NCBI GenBank assembly: GCA_026388615.1
Contig: JAPLJL010000177.1
Coordinates: 1 to 9,034 of the forward strand
Length of the DNA: 9,034 bases
Direction of reading: 5' to 3'
Source of the DNA: Pseudomonadota bacterium
Lineage (GTDB): Bacteria; Desulfobacterota; JAPLJL01
Made by a program: the position numbers and the translations under genes. The notes under the pieces were generated by a model that saw nothing but the letters and a program-made list of their open reading frames with translations, made no database searches and was not told the DNA's origin. Below, in pieces: positions 5,566-9,034 of the stretch. Every line of letters begins with the position of its first letter. Position 1 is the stretch's first letter.

Positions 5566-6488
5566 TTGGCGTTCCCCGGAGGGGCCCCCGGGCCCGGTTT
5601 CTGGTAGACCATGTCGTGCTTGAAGTGGCGGAGGATGAAGTCGGTGGAGAGGTTCATCAGGGATTCGGAATGCCCGAGGAGGAGGAAGCCGCCCGGACGC
5701 AGGCGGTCGAAGAAACTTTTAATCACCCGGCGGCGGGATTCCCGGTCGAAGTAGATAATCACGTTCCGGCACATGATCAGGTCCTGCGGCTTGACCATCT
5801 TGATCCGCTCTTCGTCGAGGAGGTTCAGGTGCCCGAAAGTCACGAACCGCCGGATCTCGTCCCGGACCCGGAAGCCTTCCTCCGTCGTCTCAAAATAGGC
5901 TCGCCGGTAGACGTCCTGGGTGGCCCGAAAAGCCGATTCCCGGTAAACGCCTTTCCGGGCCAGGGCCAGGACCCGGTTGGAGATGTCGCTGGCGAAGATT
6001 TCCACCGCCCATTTTTTCAGGGCCAGGTGATCGTGGGTCAGGATGGCCAGGGTATAGGCTTCCTCCCCCGAGCTGCAGCCGGCGCTCCAGATCCGCAGGT
6101 TTTTTTCAGAGGAGGGATACGGCTCGTTTTTCCGCGCTTCGACGATTTCCGGAATAATCTCTTCGGTCAGGGCCTGGAGCTGGTAGTCTTCCCGGAAGAA
6201 GTAGGTCTCATTGGTGGTCAGGATCTCGGCCAGGGTGTTGAGTTCCTCCTCCCGGTGGGGATCGTACTTGAGGAAGAAATAATAATCCCGGAAATTCCGC
6301 ATCCGGTGAGCCCGGAGCTGCTGGGAAAGCCGGCGTTCGAGCAGGAACTTGGCTTGCTCGTCAAAATAAATCCCGCAGTAGCGGTTGATGAAATCCCGGA
6401 GGCTGCGGAAGTCCTCGTCGCTCATCTGGAGCGGGGGTTCCAGAACCGACTCCCTTCCCGGTTTGATGTTCTCCGATGCGTTTTCCAA
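5562..6488 (-). CDS. cheR: Chemotaxis protein methyltransferase CheR
   Basis: The 308-aa protein transfers methyl groups from S-adenosylmethionine to receptor glutamates. The helical N-terminal domain covers about residues 22-95 (SDEDFRSLRDFINRYCGIYF, ending TTNETYFFRE). The SAM-binding domain has the glycine motif IWSAGCSSGEEAYTLAI (133-149), acidic Asp168 in FASDIS, CRNVIIYFD (240-248) and GGFLLLGHSESL (266-277). No extra TPR or pentapeptide-binding extension is seen. The frame begins at a TTG (6486-6488) with only a weak CAGG upstream. An internal ATG at 6423-6425 (MSDEDF) would remove 21 poorly conserved residues and is the main alternative, but has no Shine-Dalgarno. It overlaps cheB by 4 nt and lies 179 nt after the HEAT-repeat gene on the same strand. 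Confidence 0.95.
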   Translation of the reverse strand: MENASENIKPGRESVLEPPLQMSDEDFRSLRDFINRYCGIYFDEQAKFLLERRLSQQLRAHRMRNFRDYYFFLKYDPHREEELNTLAEILTTNETYFFREDYQLQALTEEIIPEIVEARKNEPYPSSEKNLRIWSAGCSSGEEAYTLAILTHDHLALKKWAVEIFASDISNRVLALARKGVYRESAFRATQDVYRRAYFETTEEGFRVRDEIRRFVTFGHLNLLDEERIKMVKPQDLIMCRNVIIYFDRESRRRVIKSFFDRLRPGGFLLLGHSESLMNLSTDFILRHFKHDMVYQKPGPGAPPGNAK

Positions 6489-6513
6489 GTTGCCTGACCG
6501 ATTGTTACTATTC

Positions 6514-6547
6514 AGCCACTAAGCCACTAAGCCACTAAGCCACTAAG
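6514..6547 (+). repeat. Perfect octamer tandem repeat, AGCCACTA x4
   Basis: Four identical AGCCACTA units follow without gaps, plus a final AG. The array sits 26 nt upstream of the TTG start of cheR, in its leader (read as TAGTGGCT on the coding strand). Copy number in such perfect short tandem arrays often varies by slippage, so it could vary between strains. Confidence 0.9.
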
Positions 6548-6589
6548 ATTAGAGAATTACTCTTTTAATACCCTTATCTATCCTTGGCG

Positions 6590-6654
6590 TCTTGGTGGCT
6601 ACCTGAACGGTTACAACCGATTTCCATAACCCCGAAAATCCGTGTAATCCGTGT
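6590..6654 (+). repeat. Dispersed-repeat-like spacer with 9-nt direct repeat AATCCGTGT x2
   Basis: The spacer between the HEAT gene and cheR contains TTGGCGTCTTGGTGGCTAC, a phrase resembling the AGCCACTA array in letter pattern. It also has two tandem AATCCGTGT units at 6637-6645 and 6646-6654. These are familiar intergenic repeat phrases in environmental bacterial genomes (recollection, not searched). No gene is visible in 6489-6667. Confidence 0.45.
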
Positions 6655-6667
6655 CATGGGTTCTCTT

Positions 6668-7771
6668 CTAGAGCGGCAGCTGGTCCGGAAACCGGGCCTC
6701 CCCTTTGGATCCCCGGAGCAGGGCCAGGACGGCCTCCCGCACCAGGGGATCTTCCTCGACTTCAAGCCTTTCCTGCAGGGCTTTGGCGAGGGCAGGGTCC
6801 TTGCGGGCCGAGAGCTCTTTCAGGGCCTGGACCAGGTGCAGCCGAACGTTGAACGCCGGGTGGGAAAGCAGCTCGAGCAGAAGTTCCAGGGGGATTTCCC
6901 CCTCTTGAAACGGGGTCAGGGATTCCACCGCCGCCACCACCACCTCCGGGTCGGGGGCGCGGAGGGCCTTCCGGAGCACGGGGCGGACGTCTTTTCCGCC
7001 GATCCCGGCCAGGGCCCGGACGGCGGCTTCCGCGACCGGGCCTTCGCCCTTTTCCAGTTCCTGAGAGAGGGCGGTGATGACCCGGGCATCGCCCCGGCCG
7101 ATCCGGCCGAGGGCCTCGACCACGCTGGTCCGCGCCCAGAGATCCTCATCCCGGAGGGCGTGCAGAAGCGGTTCGAGGGATTTATTCTGGCCGAGCAGGC
7201 CCAGGGCCCGGGCCGCGGCGACGCGGACGCGGGGATCCTCGTCGGCCAGGGAGAGAATCAGGTTTTCCGCGGCCGAGGTGGCCCGCAGCTCCGCCAGGGT
7301 GATCGCGGCCGCTTCCCGGACGGAGGCCGATTCGGCTTTCAGGGCCAGGATCAAATCCTCCAGGGCTTCCCGGGCCTGGATTTCCCCGATCAGGATGATC
7401 GAATTGCGCTGGACGCATTCCGAGCCGTCCTTCAGCCGGCACATAACCTCCTTGACCACCTTGGGCTTGTCCATTTCGGAAAGCAGCCGGAGCGCGGAAA
7501 GGGCCGCGGACGAGAGCTCGCCTTCCATCTCATCCAGGAGACGGGTCAGTTCCGGGATCAGCCCGGTGAGTCCGAGACGACCGGCGGTCAGGGCGGCTTC
7601 GATTTTATCCTTCCCGTTCATACCGGTGGTGGTGAGGGTGTTCCGGATCAGTTTCTCCCGCTGGGCATCGAAGGCGGGATTGCCCCCGCTGTCAAAATAA
7701 CCCAGGAGCTCCATGACCCGGGAACGTTCCTCCTCTTTCAGCTTCGGATAGCGGCGGATCAGGCCGGCCAC
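6668..7771 (-). CDS. C-terminal part of a large HEAT-repeat protein (frame-shifted from 7759-8676)
   Basis: The 367 residues from a GTG at 7771 consist almost entirely of HEAT/PBS-lyase-like helical repeats. Clear units are SVREAAAITLAELRATSAAENLILSLADEDPRVRVAAARALGLLG-style segments, DLWARTSVVEALGRIG, PVAEAAVRALAGIG and DPEVVVAAVESL, ending in a short non-repeat tail FPDQLPL. HEAT arrays form curved solenoids that bind other proteins. The GTG is probably not a real start: coherent repeat-like sequence continues upstream in the same frame (about 17 residues, GQQRLARTGISRLGAES) to about 7822, exactly where the upstream HEAT frame stops making sense. With one base restored, the joined protein would be about 669 residues. 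It sits upstream of cheR-cheB on the same strand, so a role in that chemosensory pathway is plausible but inferred. The alternative is two separately translated halves. Confidence 0.85.
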   Translation of the reverse strand: MAGLIRRYPKLKEEERSRVMELLGYFDSGGNPAFDAQREKLIRNTLTTTGMNGKDKIEAALTAGRLGLTGLIPELTRLLDEMEGELSSAALSALRLLSEMDKPKVVKEVMCRLKDGSECVQRNSIILIGEIQAREALEDLILALKAESASVREAAAITLAELRATSAAENLILSLADEDPRVRVAAARALGLLGQNKSLEPLLHALRDEDLWARTSVVEALGRIGRGDARVITALSQELEKGEGPVAEAAVRALAGIGGKDVRPVLRKALRAPDPEVVVAAVESLTPFQEGEIPLELLLELLSHPAFNVRLHLVQALKELSARKDPALAKALQERLEVEEDPLVREAVLALLRGSKGEARFPDQLPL

Positions 7772-8676
7772 CGATTCCGCCCCGAGCCGGGAGATCCCGG
7801 TGCGGGCCAGCCGCTGCTGTCCTTGGGACTTTGGAGGAGCGGGAGGATCTCCCCCGCGCTCAAGTCGGCGGGGGAAAGTTCCAGCTCGGGCTGGGAATTC
7901 AGGAGTTCCGAAAGGGCGAGCAGGGCTTTTTCCCTGGGCCGGGATCCGCCCTCCCGGGTTTTCTGGATCAGGGCGGCCAGGGCCTCCGGGTTGCGTCTCG
8001 CGCCCAGGGCGGCCAGGGCTACTTCGCGGAGGGTGGGGTCTTCCAGGCGGCGGGACAGGGGCTCGACCGGCAGGCGGGCCCCGCGGCGTCCCAGCTCCTT
8101 CAGGGCCTGAAGAATCAGGAAATTCAGCCCGGTGGAGGGGCCCAGGATTTTGATCAGGGGTTCGACCGCCGTTTCCGTTCCGGCCTTGCCCAGGGCTTCC
8201 ACCGCGGCCATCCGGGTATTTTCATCCGGGTCGGAGAGGGAGGAAACCAGAAGGGGCAGAACCTCCCGGCCCCCGATCTCCCCCAGAATCTCGACCGCGA
8301 ATTTACGGACCTCCGGATCCTGGTCCCGGGAGAGTTTCTCGATTTCCGGCAGGGCCTTCCGGCCCAGGCGGATGAAGATCTCGATCGCCGAGTTGCGCTT
8401 CCCGGCGTTGTCCTCGGAGCGGAGGGCCTCCCCCAGGGCCTGGGCCCGGGCCCGCGGCTCGGGAAAGCCGATCAGGACCTCGACCGCGGCCTTGCGGACG
8501 CGCCAGGAGGGGTCTCCGATTCCTTCGGAAAGGAGGGTGAGGATTTCCGGAATCCGGAAGGCGTCGAGGTTTTCGAAGGTCCCGGTCAGGCTCTCGATCT
8601 TCTTCCGGCGCTCCTCTTCCGGGAGGTCGGAGAACCCCGGGGCGGATTTAGGTTTTTTCCCCGTGGTCGAGTTCAT
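7759..8676 (-). CDS. N-terminal part of the HEAT-repeat protein, ending in a shifted frame
   Basis: The ATG at 8674-8676 overlaps the upstream frame's TGA by one base (TGATG), which suggests coupling; a TTG one codon earlier is less likely. After a polar N-terminus of about 35 residues, HEAT-like repeats follow with the signature pattern DPxxxVRxxAVExLGxxG: DPSWRVRKAAVEVL (57-70), DPEVRKFAVEILGEIG (121-136), DPDENTRMAAVEALGKAG (150-167) and ALKELG (192-197). The pattern is good up to about Lys286 (LPLLQSPK). The last 20 residues (DSSGWPAPGSPGSG...) are Gly/Pro/Ser-rich and unlike HEAT repeats, which shows they are translated out of frame. The natural continuation is in the -1 frame and becomes the 6668-7771 segment. 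Numbering here counts the TTG as residue 1. Confidence 0.85.
   Translation of the reverse strand: MNSTTGKKPKSAPGFSDLPEEERRKKIESLTGTFENLDAFRIPEILTLLSEGIGDPSWRVRKAAVEVLIGFPEPRARAQALGEALRSEDNAGKRNSAIEIFIRLGRKALPEIEKLSRDQDPEVRKFAVEILGEIGGREVLPLLVSSLSDPDENTRMAAVEALGKAGTETAVEPLIKILGPSTGLNFLILQALKELGRRGARLPVEPLSRRLEDPTLREVALAALGARRNPEALAALIQKTREGGSRPREKALLALSELLNSQPELELSPADLSAGEILPLLQSPKDSSGWPAPGSPGSGRNRWPA
7815..7830 (-). other. Probable frameshift site within the HEAT-repeat gene
   Basis: On the coding strand the sequence reads CCC AAG GAC AGC AGC. One extra G (AAG GGA CAG CAG) would join LLQSPK directly to GQQRLARTGISRLG and keep a HEAT-like pattern. No canonical X-XXY-YYZ slippery heptamer is present, so a lost base in the short CC run at 7821-7822 (mutation or assembly error) is more likely than programmed -1 frameshifting. 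Confidence 0.65.
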
Positions 8677-9011
8677 CAAGATATGCCCAGTTCCTTTTTC
8701 TTGTTCGCGACCAGCTGCTCGAGGGCGTCCTTGAGAAAGTCGTGCCCTTCCCGGACCGGGGCCGGCACCCTCTCCTTGAAGAGCTTGTAGCCTTCCTCGA
8801 TATCCCGTTTCAGGAGCTCGTAAAAATTGCCTTTTTGAATGCCTTCCTTGATTGAGTCCGCATTGTAGAGGGCGATGTCGGAAACGATGATGCGGGCCAG
8901 GCGCTTGGCTTTCTCCTCTTCCGGGGAACCCGTGGCGGCGGGCGCTACCGCAAGCTGGGCGGCCGGCGGCGGGGCCGCGGCGGGCGCGGGGGTTGGGGCC
9001 GGGGCGGCCGC
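8676..9011 (-). pseudogene. C-terminal part of an unidentified protein (Ala/Pro linker plus helical domain), no start codon visible
   Basis: This frame is open for 111 codons and ends in a TGA that shares one base with the HEAT-gene ATG. The first part is an Ala/Pro-rich linker (AAAPAPTPAP-type). Then comes a charged helical domain: EEEKAKRLARIIVSDIALYN, an IKEGIQKGNFYELLKRDIEEG segment, LFKERVPAPVREGHDFL, and a final helix ending NKKKELGIS. It resembles the C-terminal domain I recall following MJ0042-type zinc ribbons or receivers in Desulfobacterota and Acidobacteria proteins, but I cannot confirm the family. There is no ATG, GTG or TTG between the upstream TAA (9012-9014) and the domain. 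The codons before that TAA (PLLAEP) also fit a linker, so an in-frame stop or sequencing error seems to interrupt a longer gene that runs off the window. Confidence 0.65.
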
Positions 9012-9034
9012 TTAGGGCTCAGCCAGGAGCGGGG

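Noticed and set aside
4531..5607. 358-codon plus-strand frame opposite cheB
   Set aside because: It is antisense to a CheB with full catalytic residues; the Gly/Pro/Asp/His-rich translation is typical of GC-rich shadows.
5616..6497. 293-codon plus-strand frame opposite cheR
   Set aside because: It is antisense to an intact CheR and shows no domain pattern of its own.
7815..7830. Programmed -1 ribosomal frameshift in the HEAT gene
   Set aside because: No X-XXY-YYZ slippery heptamer or obvious downstream stimulatory structure was seen; a missing base explains it more simply.
6584..8790. Very long plus-strand frames opposite the HEAT-repeat gene (508 and 319 codons)
   Set aside because: The low-complexity Gly/Gln/Arg/Phe-rich translation comes from the complement of the GC-rich HEAT codons; the minus strand has regular HEAT repeats.

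Overview
The window looks like a piece of a Gram-negative, probably uncultivated or metagenome-assembled bacterium. Several points suggest this. There is a dCache/HAMP sensor kinase, a sigma-54 promoter, a LapA-type inner-membrane protein, and a CheR-CheB pair with a HEAT-repeat protein. The intergenic spacers are unusually rich in short palindromes and 7-9 nt tandem repeats. I associate this combination with lineages such as Desulfobacterota, Nitrospirota or Omnitrophota, but nothing here fixes the taxon. No tRNA, rRNA, CRISPR array or transposase was seen.

Left part (1-3600, plus strand, visibly AT-richer). It opens with the C-terminal end of a family 5 peptide-type ABC transporter solute-binding protein. 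A palindrome cluster follows, then a complete membrane histidine kinase (587-2320). A 210-nt spacer holds an octamer tract and a textbook sigma-54 promoter (2470-2486). The promoter points at an unrecognised 87-aa protein whose end overlaps the start of a stand-alone receiver protein. A second stand-alone receiver lies at 3217-3600. The kinase and the two receivers are plausible phosphorelay partners, but no output domain and no sigma-54 activator is in view.

Middle (3601-4043). This is a gene-free stretch between convergent genes, made of a mosaic of hairpin-forming elements.

Right part (4044-9034, minus strand, much GC-richer from 4492 on). In transcription order there is the tail of an unidentified Ala/Pro-linker protein (8676-9011, no usable start codon), a large HEAT-repeat protein split by a probable single-base frameshift near 7822, then CheR (TTG start), CheB (GTG start, 4-nt overlap with CheR) and LapA. 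CheR and CheB would set the methylation state of chemoreceptors. CheA, CheW and receptors would have to be encoded outside the window. The HEAT protein is probably a protein-protein scaffold for the same pathway, but that is inferred from gene order only.

The two points most worth following up are the sigma-54-driven small protein plus receiver, and the run of lesions (frameshift and in-frame stop) at the head of the HEAT-CheR-CheB operon.
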